Below are positions 17,360 to 24,998 of a stretch of DNA of 64,000 bases, in pieces (positions within the stretch are counted from its first letter, which is position 1; each line of letters starts with the position of its first letter). A model generated the notes under the pieces. The model was not told the DNA's origin and ran no database searches. It saw only the letters and a program-made list of their open reading frames with translations. The position numbers and the translations under genes are program-made. Source of the stretch: RUG100 sp050953425. Lineage in GTDB: Bacteria > Bacillota > Clostridia > Peptostreptococcales > Anaerovoracaceae. Where the stretch lies: contig JBMNMQ010000005.1 of the NCBI GenBank assembly GCA_050953425.1, positions 62,001 through 126,000 on the forward strand, written 5' to 3'.

Positions 17360-18721
17360 TCACTCGGAATCGTGCGTCGTGACCTGGCCCACGTCGCCCG
17401 CAGCGCCGGTCGGCGCCGCGTCGTCCGTCGCCGAGGAGGTCTCCGCATCCTGCGCGCTGCTCTCCGTATCGCTGCCCTCCGGCGCCGGTGACGGCGTCGG
17501 CTCGGAAGAGGCCGGCGCTACCGCTTCGCCCTCCGTGTTCAACGCCTCTGCCGAGAACAGCAGCGCGAGCGTCTCCACATCCGCTTCGCCGGTCTCCTCC
17601 AGGCCATTGCCCGCCTGGAACGCCGAAACGGCCGCTGCCGTCGTCTCGCCGTATGTACCGCCGTACTCCTCGGTCAGGTAGCCGAGTTCTGCGAGACGCT
17701 CCTGCATGGCGAGCACCGCGTCGCCTTCATCGCCCTGCGCCAGCGCCGTGTACTCCGGCGCCGGGGTTGCCGAGGGCTCCGCCGTGCCGAGCTCCATCGT
17801 CACCGAAGGCTCGCTCGACTCCGTCAGCTCCGGATACGCGAGGCCCATCATATCGATGGCGGCGTTGTACACCGTGTTGCCCTGCCATTCCATATAATGC
17901 GGATCGATCGCATAAACGCGCCCGTTCTGCACCGCCGAAAGCTCGGCGTACTGCGCATCGGCAAGGATCTGCGTGCGCACTTCCTCCGTGCAGAAGATCA
18001 TCGTCGGATCGCTGAGTTTCAGGTCTTCATACGTAAAGGTACCGTCCGTGCGGCCCTTGAACACATTGGTCAGGCCGATGTAGGACATCATCACGCTGCC
18101 GAGCTCATTGCCCGTGACCGCCTTTCCGCTCAGGTCGGAAATGTAGCAGGCCGTCACGACCGTCGAGCTTTCCGGGACAAGGCGGGCGAGGTCGTCCAGC
18201 GAAGAGAAGATCTTCTGCGCCGCCTGAATGCCCGCGGTCGAACCGGTGGAAGCGCCGTTCAGCGCGGAGCCCACCTCGGAATACAGCCGCTCAAAATCCT
18301 CGCGGTTCGTCGCGCGGTTCAGGACCAGCACCGTGATGCCGGCCTCCTCCAGCGCCGTGCGCGTCGCGTCGTCCATCGACTCGGCGAGCACGAGGTCGAC
18401 GCCGCTGCTGATGATGGACGCCGAATCCGTCGCCGAAACCTTCGTCAGCACTTCGAGCTCCGACTGGGTGCAGTCCTCGCTCGCGAGCGCCAGGCTCGTT
18501 TCATAGCCCATCGCAAGCACCACATCCGCAAGGCTGCCCGAGAGCACCGCCACCTTCTGCGGCTTCGCGTCGATCGTCACTTCGTTGATTGTAACCGGGT
18601 AATCGGGCGTCATCGCGCCGGACTCCACGTTCGCCGGCTGCGAGCACGCCGCCGTGGAAAGCACCAAAAGCGCACACAGCGCGACGGCCGCCGCACGGCG
18701 GATCCATTTCGAGATTTTCAT
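17360..18721 (-). CDS. ABC substrate-binding lipoprotein fused to a peptidoglycan-binding domain
   Basis: 453 residues. A lipoprotein signal (lipobox LSTAAC), then a TroA/BtuF-type periplasmic binding fold (VTIDAKPQKVAVLSGSLADVVLAMGYE ... SSGVDLVLAE ... GRVYAIDPHYMEW) as for cobalamin or iron-siderophore receptors, and at about residues 340-405 a PG_binding_1 repeat (GDEGDAVLAMQERLAELGYL). The tail is Ser/Thr/Pro/Glu-rich. The start at 18721 puts the signal peptide at the N-terminus; its ribosome site is weak. No ABC permease or ATPase gene is adjacent, so this is an orphan receptor. Substrate uncertain. Confidence 0.82.
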   Translation of the reverse strand: MKISKWIRRAAAVALCALLVLSTAACSQPANVESGAMTPDYPVTINEVTIDAKPQKVAVLSGSLADVVLAMGYETSLALASEDCTQSELEVLTKVSATDSASIISSGVDLVLAESMDDATRTALEEAGITVLVLNRATNREDFERLYSEVGSALNGASTGSTAGIQAAQKIFSSLDDLARLVPESSTVVTACYISDLSGKAVTGNELGSVMMSYIGLTNVFKGRTDGTFTYEDLKLSDPTMIFCTEEVRTQILADAQYAELSAVQNGRVYAIDPHYMEWQGNTVYNAAIDMMGLAYPELTESSEPSVTMELGTAEPSATPAPEYTALAQGDEGDAVLAMQERLAELGYLTEEYGGTYGETTAAAVSAFQAGNGLEETGEADVETLALLFSAEALNTEGEAVAPASSEPTPSPAPEGSDTESSAQDAETSSATDDAAPTGAAGDVGQVTTHDSE

Positions 18722-18824
18722 AAGCCATCTGCCGCCGAAACGGCAATCCTCACTTTCCGAGACAATGTCGCGCAGCACACGCCGCCGAGCTGCACCGCTG
18801 CCGCACAGAGATAATACACAATAT

Positions 18825-18854
18825 ATTCTAACCGTTTATCCCCGCAGTTGTCAA
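18825..18854 (-). promoter_or_regulatory. Promoter of the substrate-binding lipoprotein gene
   Basis: Minus-strand TTGACA (18854-18849), 18-nt spacer, TAGAAT (18830-18825). Confidence 0.7.
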
Positions 18855-18873
18855 CCTTTTTGACAGAAAACGC

Positions 18874-18902
18874 TTGACTTTTCCCCCGAAACCCGGTAAA
18901 AT
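18874..18902 (+). promoter_or_regulatory. Promoter of tRNA-Ser
   Basis: TTGACT (18874-18879), 17-nt spacer, TAAAAT (18897-18902); the tRNA begins ~50 nt downstream. Confidence 0.75.
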
Positions 18903-18951
18903 AATATGCGCCGCAGGGAAATTCCCCATACGGCGCACACAGTTAAAATAT

Positions 18952-19040
18952 GGAAGCGTATCGAAGTGGTCATAACGGGCCTGACTCGAAATCAGGTAGC
19001 CTTCACGGGCTCGTGGGTTCGAATCCCACCGCTTCCGCCA
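18952..19040 (+). tRNA. tRNA-Ser (anticodon CGA)
   Basis: Acceptor stem GGAAGCG pairs with CGCTTCC; discriminator G and encoded CCA end at 19040. The anticodon stem CTGA/TCAG encloses loop CTCGAAA with anticodon CGA (18987-18989), reading UCG. A long variable arm (GCCTTCACGGGC region) and the T-loop TTCGAATC fit class II tRNA-Ser. A tyrosine integrase remnant points at its 3' end, so the tRNA was probably an attachment site for the island. Confidence 0.95.
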
Positions 19041-19042
19041 TC

Positions 19043-19086
19043 GAAAAATCCAGTAACCATGCGGGTTTCTGGATTTTTCTTTTTTT
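19043..19086 (+). terminator. Terminator after tRNA-Ser
   Basis: GAAAAATCCAG (19043-19053) pairs with CTGGATTTTTC (19069-19079), followed by a long T-run. Confidence 0.85.
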
Positions 19087-19116
19087 GCGTTCGCTCCGAA
19101 AATCACCTGGTTTTGG

Positions 19117-19148
19117 GCTGTTCTTTCCATAATTTTGGAAAGAACAGC
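19117..19148 (+). terminator. 12-bp inverted repeat, possible second terminator
   Basis: GCTGTTCTTTCC and GGAAAGAACAGC around an 8-nt loop, then TTTTCG on the plus strand. It lies between the tRNA and the integrase stop. Could be a terminator or a recombination arm site of the old element. Confidence 0.45.
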
Positions 19149-19156
19149 TTTTCGCT

Positions 19157-19906
19157 TTATTTCCCGCTTTTTTCTGCGTTTTGCTCCCATCTGCTGCCGA
19201 AATCTCCTGCTTCGGGAAGGGGCATACCGCTCACCATCGCCTGCGCTGAGGAGAGTTTCGAACTGTAATCCAGATGGGCATAGATGTTCGCCGTGGTGGA
19301 AAAATCCGAGTGCCCCAGCCAGTCCTGAATCTGCTTGAGCGGTACGCCGTTGGCGAGCAAGAGGGAGGCGCAGCTATGCCTGAGATCGTGGAAGCGCATC
19401 TTTTTCATGCCGTGCCGCTGAATAAAGGCGGGGAATTGAGAGGTCAGGTAATCAGGCTTCATCCGCTCGCCCAACTCATCCACGAAGACGAAGCCGTCGT
19501 ATTCGTAGTTGTAGCAGTTGCCGCAGACCTGCTTGTTCAGCTCCTGCGCCGCCTTGACCTCTGCAAAGTATTCCTTGAATCTTCCTACCAGCGGCAGGGT
19601 GCGCATACTGGATTTGGTTTTTGCCGACTCCTGCTCGATGATCTGCGTTTTCCCGCCGACATTGACGGAGGTCACCGTCCGTTTGATGGTCAGCGTTCCC
19701 CGTTCAAAGTCGATGGCGTCCCATTTAAGCCCCAGCACCTCGCCACGGCGCAAGCCGTAAAAGGCGGCGACTAAAACGGGAAGTTCCAGCTTTGTACCCT
19801 TAACCACTTCAAATAAGTGCTGAAGCTCTGCCGCATCCAGAAACACTGGCTGGAAATCATTCTTCTTTGGGCGGTCTACCTTCATCGCCACGTTCTGCGC
19901 TACCAA
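19157..19906 (-). pseudogene. Tyrosine site-specific integrase, C-terminal remnant
   Basis: 249 residues matching the catalytic domain of ICE/phage tyrosine integrases: YGLRRGEVLGL (catalytic Arg), HDLRHSCASLLL (HxxR), GHSDFSTTANIYAHLD (His and nucleophile Tyr). Full-length relatives are ~380-400 residues, so the arm-binding and core-binding N-terminal parts are missing. Its open end at ~19,905 joins the broken metallophosphoesterase gene, showing a deletion fused the two. The catalytic residues are intact, but without the N-terminus it should not recombine. Confidence 0.88.
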
Positions 19907-20166
19907 ACCGTTCCGCCGCAGTATTCCTTTGCCTGATAGCTCGGAATATCCGCAGGGCGCATCTCATGATTTCCGTGGATACAGAAAGTCGTGAACGGAA
20001 AACTATTTACAAATCTTTTGCGGCCTGCGTCCTTTTCTCCTGTGTAGTAGTTGAGCCCTGCGTCGCCCAATACAATCATAACATCCTGTTCGGTCGGTTG
20101 TATTTTGTCTGCAAAGGCAAGGTAACGGCTGAAATCGCCGTGGGTGTCTCCTGTGATATAAAACAT
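19900..20166 (-). pseudogene. Metallophosphoesterase, N-terminal fragment
   Basis: 88 residues (MFYITGDTHGDFSRYL) with the metal-binding blocks DTHGD, GDAG and GNHE of calcineurin-like phosphoesterases. The sequence breaks off after CGGTVW at the junction with the integrase remnant, where the C-terminal half with the remaining metal-binding His residues should follow. GGAG precedes the start at 20166. Confidence 0.78.
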
Positions 20167-20203
20167 AAAATCATCTCCATTTTACCGCTTTTCAGCGGCT
20201 TTT

Positions 20204-20719
20204 TTACGATTGATCCAGATACGCCTGAACATCAAACCGAAAGTCTTTGAATTCATGCGGGTGCTTTTGAGGCAGCATATCTGCCTTTTCCTGAATCTGT
20301 CTGGTGATCTCGGAAATGTCGATTCCCGAATATTTCCTTGCAGCTTTCAGAAACCACAAAATTTCGTTCCCGCTTATGGTGAAATCAAAGCCGGTATATT
20401 TCTCCCAAATCCATTTGCCGTCCGGCACCTCCCGAATGGGCTCATGATAGGAAACCAGCAGAAAATCGTCTTTCAGGAAATGGTTGACCCATAAATTCGG
20501 GATATATTTCAGATCCGCAACGCCTTTTGCGGAAAGATATCCCCACCGCTTACAATATCTTCCGTGAACATACCACTCTGGCAAATCTTCCGGCTTTATC
20601 TTGGTGGGGTAGACCATGTCGGAAAACAGATACCCGTCTTTATCCTTGATATATTGCATCCGATGACAAACCCAGACGATTTTCTCTATCGTATATAAAT
20701 TCTTTCTAAACCTTTTCAT
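20204..20719 (-). CDS. Hypothetical protein next to a metallophosphoesterase
   Basis: 171 residues, no family recognised. Rich in Trp, Tyr and charged residues (WVNHFLKDDFLLVSYHEPIREV), soluble, no motif. The start at 20719 follows a strong AAGGAGG. It overlaps the phosphoesterase gene by 14 bp (ATG of one within the end of the other), so the two are cotranscribed and probably work together. Confidence 0.7.
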   Translation of the reverse strand: MKRFRKNLYTIEKIVWVCHRMQYIKDKDGYLFSDMVYPTKIKPEDLPEWYVHGRYCKRWGYLSAKGVADLKYIPNLWVNHFLKDDFLLVSYHEPIREVPDGKWIWEKYTGFDFTISGNEILWFLKAARKYSGIDISEITRQIQEKADMLPQKHPHEFKDFRFDVQAYLDQS

Positions 20720-21272
20720 GAGGTTCCTCCTTCCCGGCTGAAAGCCGCTTGAAGTTTCTGTTATTCTCCACCAACTCGTCAAAGGTAACCGGCATTAGGC
20801 CGTTGATGTCCGCTCCGGCGTTGAGCACATTGTCCCGTGCTGCCAGCAGAGGCCAGTAATCCATGCTCGTATCGTTGTGAATATGTCCGTGGATCATATA
20901 AGACCTTTGGGCGTGCTTCCACGTGACCATGGGATAGTGGCACAGGGTCAGGGCGTGCTGCCCGTCGGTGGTTTCCAGAAACTTGTCAATGCTTTCAAAA
21001 TATCTCGAAATATCCGCCTTTGTCATCCATGAGCCGTCGTGATTGCCCACGATCAGGCGCTTTTTACCCCTGAGCCGCTTCAGGATTTCTTCAAAATTGA
21101 CCGACCGAAAAAACATATCGCCAAGGATATATACTGTGTCGCTACCCTTTACACGGCTGTTCCAGTTTGCAATCAAAACCTCGTCCATCTCTGCGGCGCA
21201 GGAGAAGGGACGGCCGCAAAAGCGGATGACGTTTTCGTGCCCGAAATGGGTATCCGCAGTAAAATAAATCAT
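20706..21272 (-). CDS. Metallophosphoesterase family protein
   Basis: 188 residues with all the calcineurin-like blocks: MIYFTADTHFGHENVI, YILGDMF, LIVGNHD, CHYPM and MIHGHIHND. Likely a Mn/Fe-dependent phosphodiesterase of the small phage/ICE-borne type. It precedes the hypothetical partner with an overlap. A second, broken paralogue lies downstream at 19,900, which suggests the phosphoesterase pair was once repeated in this island. Confidence 0.87.
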   Translation of the reverse strand: MIYFTADTHFGHENVIRFCGRPFSCAAEMDEVLIANWNSRVKGSDTVYILGDMFFRSVNFEEILKRLRGKKRLIVGNHDGSWMTKADISRYFESIDKFLETTDGQHALTLCHYPMVTWKHAQRSYMIHGHIHNDTSMDYWPLLAARDNVLNAGADINGLMPVTFDELVENNRNFKRLSAGKEEPHEKV

Positions 21273-21295
21273 GTTGCTTTTCTCCTTCCTTCAAA

Positions 21296-21330
21296 TAAAA
21301 ACAGAGCTGCCGAACACGACAGCTCTGCAC
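21296..21330 (-). terminator. Intrinsic terminator upstream of the phosphoesterase gene
   Basis: Minus-strand CAGAGCTG and CAGCTCTG arms followed by T5; downstream of the small ORF at 21,350. Confidence 0.75.
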
Positions 21331-21349
21331 GATCCTGAAATTTCTTCAA

Positions 21350-21466
21350 TTACCGTTTTCGTCTGCGCCGTATGCGTAAAAAGTCCCTATGCAGTTTTAA
21401 CCCGGATTCCACGGAGGACAATCCGAGCGTAATGAGATTCGATTTTAAAATGATCGTATGCAGCAT
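21350..21466 (-). CDS. Small basic peptide, 38 residues
   Basis: Starts MLHTIILKSNLITLGLSS and ends in a run of Arg/Lys. Supported by AAGGAGG 8 nt before the ATG and by a terminator ~20 nt after the stop, which makes it look like a real transcription unit. No homologue recognised. Confidence 0.45.
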   Translation of the reverse strand: MLHTIILKSNLITLGLSSVESGLKLHRDFLRIRRRRKR

Positions 21467-21722
21467 CGTTTTTTCCTCCTTCGGGTAGTCAATCGTAAGG
21501 GATATGATACACGGTTTTGGATTGTATGTCAAATGTGCGTCTTGCGCCGCCTTGCTCAAGCCAATGCAACTGGATAGACGGCTCTTTTATGCAAAGTACA
21601 AATATCACCGGATGAAACCTGCAAAATCCATGATAAATCGGCAAAAAACATTGATTTTCTTCTCGGCTTGCTGTATAATTATGCTGTGTTTTTATATCTA
21701 CCCGAAAGTGAGGGCAACAAAA

Positions 21723-21911
21723 ATGGATTTGAATGTGGAACGCTGGTACTCGATGAAGGAAATCTGCGAATATCTTGGCGTCAGCCGGGACACCGTTTTA
21801 GCTTGGATCGAAAAAAGAGAAATGCCCGCCACGAAAATCGGCAGGCTGTGGAAATTCAAGATAAGCGAAGTGGACGCTTGGATGAAATCCGGCGTTGCGG
21901 CGGAGAAATAA
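21723..21911 (+). CDS. Excisionase-family helix-turn-helix protein
   Basis: 62 residues: WYSMKEICEYLGVSRDTVLAWIEKREMPATKIGRLWKFKISEVDAWMKSG, a MerR/Xis-type winged HTH (HTH_17) as found in excisionases and small activators of integrative elements. The start at 21723 follows GTGAGGG. It may have been the directionality factor of the neighbouring integrase, now a remnant. Confidence 0.82.
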   Translation: MDLNVERWYSMKEICEYLGVSRDTVLAWIEKREMPATKIGRLWKFKISEVDAWMKSGVAAEK

Positions 21912-21922
21912 CGGAGCACATG

Positions 21923-22129
21923 ATGGACGAACAGAGATTGAAAGCCTTTGAAGATATGCTCGCCGCTATCTTGAGGCAGTACGACGATACGACGGAAAAG
22001 ATGGCGAAGCTCAAAGCCGAGAGCAAGGAGAAAACCGTCACCTACCGCCAGCTTTTCGCCAACAAGCTGCAACTTCAGGCGATGCTTTCCTATTATCGGA
22101 CTTATGAGCTGTTAGAGGATGAGGAATAA
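21923..22129 (+). CDS. Small hypothetical coiled-coil protein
   Basis: 68 residues (MDEQRLKAFEDMLAAILRQYDDTTEKMAKLKAESKEKTVTYRQLFANKLQLQAML), strongly helical with heptad spacing. It starts 12 bp after the excisionase-like stop with GGAG in front, so the two are an operon. Function unknown; common as a small companion gene ahead of restriction loci, but this is inference. Confidence 0.6.
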   Translation: MDEQRLKAFEDMLAAILRQYDDTTEKMAKLKAESKEKTVTYRQLFANKLQLQAMLSYYRTYELLEDEE

Positions 22130-22336
22130 CAGCAGCATAAGTTTGCAAATTCTATTTGATTTCCCTTTAAAGAAAGTAGATCAGCGAATATGTGGATTGC
22201 ACTTTACAATGTTTAGTGCAGAGCACTCCATTCACCGATTTTGCTGAAAACTGTATTTCAGACAGTATGGCTTGTTTCATCTTGCATTGAAAAGTATTAC
22301 AAAGAACTATGGCGCATAATAAGGAGCTAAATATAA

Positions 22337-23020
22337 ATGGCAAAGAAGAAAACTGAAGAAAAAATAAATTTGGACTCAATATTGTTTAAGTGCCGTGATA
22401 TACTGCGTAAAGCTCGTAATTCCGGTTCGTTTTTCGAAAAGCGTGATATGATGCTCACACTTGTATTTCTGCGCTTTATCGGAGAAAAGTTTGAGGACGG
22501 AGTGGAAAAACTCCGTCAGGATCTCATCGCCCAAGGACTTGATCCCGATGATGAAAATATTATTGCGGCATTTTTTGACGATGCCACCTTTACTGACGGT
22601 ACATATAATTTGCCCATAGAAGCACGGTGGTCAACTATTATTAAAACGCCTGCTCCTAAACTTAATGTTGCTTTAGATACTGCTCTGCACAGCATTGCTA
22701 CCAGCAGCAAACAGTTAAAGGGCTGTTTTGTTGAGGGAACATTTACTACTCGTAACCTTGCTCCCAATGATATTAAACAGGTTGTAGATGAAGTCAATAA
22801 AATCAGCCATAAGGCTTTTGGTGAAGAAAAAGACCTTATCGGTCGGGTGTATGAATATTTCTTAAAAGAATTTGCCGTAAATGCGACAAAAGAGGAGGGT
22901 GAGTACTACACCCCTCATGATGTTGTTCAGCTAATTGCGACAATGATTGAGCCTTTTGATGGCACATTATATGAAATCAAGACGCAAAATTGGATACAAT
23001 TTAACGTTGCCTGTGCTTAG
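22337..23020 (+). pseudogene. hsdM: Type I restriction-modification methyltransferase HsdM, 5' part only
   Basis: The first ~213 residues are a normal HsdM N-terminal helical domain plus the start of the methylase (RDILRKARNSGSFFEKRDMMLTLVFLRFIGEKFEDG ... KEEGEYYTPHDVVQLIATMIEPFDGTLY). Intact HsdM continues DPxCGSGGMF after TLY; here the reading frame instead enters unrelated DNA at ~22,973 and stops at 23,020. The SAM-binding motif I and NPPF motif are therefore absent. The break coincides with the serine-recombinase end of the prophage, so hsdM is the insertion target. The rest should lie past the other prophage end. Confidence 0.88.
22968..22980. other. Predicted left attachment junction (attL) in hsdM
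   Basis: hsdM homology ends within TTATATGA at 22,967-22,974. A GA dinucleotide sits at 22,973-22,974; GA is the crossover dinucleotide of several clostridial large serine recombinases (TndX, TnpX). The exact core cannot be set without the other junction. Confidence 0.5.
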
Positions 23021-23048
23021 GGGTGTCGGTTTCGATTTTGGGGTGTCG
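23020..23048. repeat. Short direct repeats beside attL
   Basis: GGGGTGTCG occurs at 23,020-23,028 and 23,040-23,048 (20-bp period), flanked by TTTAACGTTG and TTTAACGTCGG. A second pair, GGTATTTGCC twice with a 15-bp period, lies near 23,307-23,331. Both could be recombinase or accessory-protein sites. Confidence 0.45.
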
Positions 23049-23101
23049 CTTTAACGTCGGCTGCATAAACCGGCGAATTTTTGTATATGCGAGGAAAGCC
23101 A

Positions 23102-23299
23102 ATGCACAACATCACGAATAAACAGTACGAGGAGTATCAACAGTATCTCTATGACAAAAACCACAGCAGGATTATTACACCGGATTTCGTGCGCTTTCTG
23201 GTTCAGGCGTGTGATTATGATCCGGAAGCCATCGGCAAGCAGATTCTGGAATACTATGGCAAATATCAGGCTGAGGGGTATTACGAGATTAGAAAATGA
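23102..23299 (+). CDS. Small hypothetical prophage protein
   Basis: 65 residues (MHNITNKQYEEYQQYLYDKNHSRIITPDFVRFLVQACDYDPEAIGKQILEYYGKYQAEG), acidic and helical. Preceded by AGGAAAG. The only plus-strand gene at this end of the prophage, between attL and the recombinases, a position often held by a directionality factor, but no homology supports that. Confidence 0.6.
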   Translation: MHNITNKQYEEYQQYLYDKNHSRIITPDFVRFLVQACDYDPEAIGKQILEYYGKYQAEGYYEIRK

Positions 23300-23366
23300 C
23301 AAATCGGTATTTGCCGGGCAGGTATTTGCCCGAACTGCTATACAACTTCCAGTTTGTCTATAGACA

Positions 23367-23413
23367 TAAAAAACAGCCTGACAATCAGTGATGCTACTGA
23401 TAGCCAGGCTATT
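23367..23413 (-). terminator. Intrinsic terminator of the recombinase operon
   Basis: Minus-strand AGCCTGGCTATCAGT pairs imperfectly with ACTGATTGTCAGGCT, followed by T6. Confidence 0.85.
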
Positions 23414-23414
23414 C

Positions 23415-24998
23415 TTATGCCTTGATTTCCTGACCGTTCCGGAAGGTCACGCGGATGTCATCCTTGGCGTAGACGGTGAGATGGTCGACCAGTCCGTTGA
23501 ATGTGTCAATGGAAAATTCCGTCAGGGTTTCAGACGTTTTCTCGAATGCCTTGAGGAAGTCTTCGACACCGGCCTTCCGGGACTGCGTCTCCTGTATCTT
23601 GTCGCTGAGTTCGTCGATTTCCTTCTTGAGCTTGTCATACCGGGCAGCGAGATCGTCGTAGCGTTTCTGGTAGTCGGTCTGGTTGAGCGCGGTGCGGGCG
23701 TTCTCCGCAATGTTCTGCTGGACGGCGTCGGCGACGACCTGCGCCTCCTCGATCAGGCTGTCGCGTTTTTGTTCCATCACGTCTGTCTGGAAAAGCAGGC
23801 CCAGCATCTCCTTGCCGTTGGTGATGACTTCGGTTTTTGTTGCGAGGAGCTTGTTCGCAGCTGACAGGAATGCGGCTTTCACGTCGTCGTCCGTTAGGGC
23901 CGGTGTGCTGCATTTCTCCCCGCCATCGTATTTGTGGTTGCAGCGCCAGATCACCTTACGGTATTTGTCGGTTGAATGCCAGACTTTTGAGCCATAGAAG
24001 GAGCCGCATTGTCCGCAGCGGATCTTGCTGGAGAACAGGTGAATCCCACTGTGGTATTTCCTGCCTTTGCCGCGATTTTCCATTTCGCGCTGGACCATGT
24101 CGAATGTCTCAGGAGGGATGATAGCCTCGTGGTCTCCTTCCACATAGTATTGCGGGATCTCGCCCTCATTGACTTTTGTCTTCTTCGTCAGGTAGTCGAC
24201 GGTGTAGGACTTTTGCAGCAGGGCGTCGCCCTTGTATTTTTCATTGGAGAGGATGGACCTGACAGTGCTGATGCTCCATTTGTCCTTGCCGCCCGGTGTC
24301 TTGATGCCATCGGCGGTCAGTTTTTTGGCGATTCCGTTGTAGGTCATACCTTGCAGGAACATCCGATAGATATGCTTCACGATTTCGGCTTCCTTCTCGT
24401 TCGGAATAAGCTCCCCGTTCGGACCGCGGTCGTATCCGAGGAACCGGTTGAATGGAACAGTCACCTTGCCGTCCGCGAATCGTTTTCTCTGACCCCAAGT
24501 GCAGTTCTCGGAAATGCTTCTCGATTCCTCCTGCGCAAGGGAACTCATGATCGTTATGAGAAGCTCGCCCTTGCCATCGAAAGTCCAGATGTTTTCCTTC
24601 TCGAAGTAGCATTCGACACCGTGGTCCTTGAGCTTTCGAATAGTGGTCAGACTGTCCACGGTGTTTCTGGCGAAACGGCTGACGGACTTGGTTATGATGA
24701 GGTCGATCTTCCCGTCGAGTGCGTCCTCGATCATGCTCTGGAATCCGATTCTTTTCTTGATGCCGGTGCCGCTGATTCCCTCGTCCGTGTAGACGTTCAC
24801 GAATTCCCAGTCGTCACGGGAATTGATGTAGTTTGTGTAGTAGTCGATCTGTGCCTCGTAGCTGGTGAACTGATCGTCGTGATCTGTCGAGACGCGGGCG
24901 TATCCGGCGACCTTGCGTTTCTTCTTCTCAGTAATAGGAGTGGAAGAAAAGCGCGTCCGTGATGCCGGGATTGTGGTTACTTTCTTTTGCTGTTCCAA
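23415..24998 (-). CDS. Large serine recombinase 1
   Basis: 527 residues: resolvase catalytic domain with nucleophile Ser37 in AGYARVSTDH, YTDEGISGTGIKKRIGFQSMIEDALDGKIDLIITKSVSRFARN, then the Recombinase domain (GMTYNGIAKKLTADGIKTPGGKDKWSISTVRSILSNEKYKGD), a zinc ribbon (RCGQCGSFYG ... WRCNHK ... C), and a coiled-coil hinge at about residues 430-490. Such enzymes integrate phage DNA by attP x attB crossover and reverse it with a directionality factor. It overlaps the upstream recombinase gene by 22 bp. Both probably act together or one is dedicated to a second site. Confidence 0.95.
   Translation of the reverse strand: MEQQKKVTTIPASRTRFSSTPITEKKKRKVAGYARVSTDHDDQFTSYEAQIDYYTNYINSRDDWEFVNVYTDEGISGTGIKKRIGFQSMIEDALDGKIDLIITKSVSRFARNTVDSLTTIRKLKDHGVECYFEKENIWTFDGKGELLITIMSSLAQEESRSISENCTWGQRKRFADGKVTVPFNRFLGYDRGPNGELIPNEKEAEIVKHIYRMFLQGMTYNGIAKKLTADGIKTPGGKDKWSISTVRSILSNEKYKGDALLQKSYTVDYLTKKTKVNEGEIPQYYVEGDHEAIIPPETFDMVQREMENRGKGRKYHSGIHLFSSKIRCGQCGSFYGSKVWHSTDKYRKVIWRCNHKYDGGEKCSTPALTDDDVKAAFLSAANKLLATKTEVITNGKEMLGLLFQTDVMEQKRDSLIEEAQVVADAVQQNIAENARTALNQTDYQKRYDDLAARYDKLKKEIDELSDKIQETQSRKAGVEDFLKAFEKTSETLTEFSIDTFNGLVDHLTVYAKDDIRVTFRNGQEIKA

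Larger units (their letters stand above)
19041..22972. mobile_element. Decayed tRNA-Ser-associated genomic island (left part)
   Basis: Directly after tRNA-Ser come an integrase remnant, an excisionase-like protein, phosphoesterases and hsdM, with visibly higher AT content and different codon use from the flanking chromosome. It is interrupted at ~22,973 by the prophage. The right end, and any duplicated tRNA 3' end marking it, would lie beyond the window. Confidence 0.65.

Noticed and set aside
15648..17681. Plus-strand 677-codon open frame over the MATE gene
   Set aside because: Antisense shadow caused by high GC; the minus strand encodes a clear MATE transporter with promoter and ribosome site.
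22968..23060. Exact att core length
   Set aside because: Only one junction is in the window, so the core could not be defined; reported as a predicted junction only.
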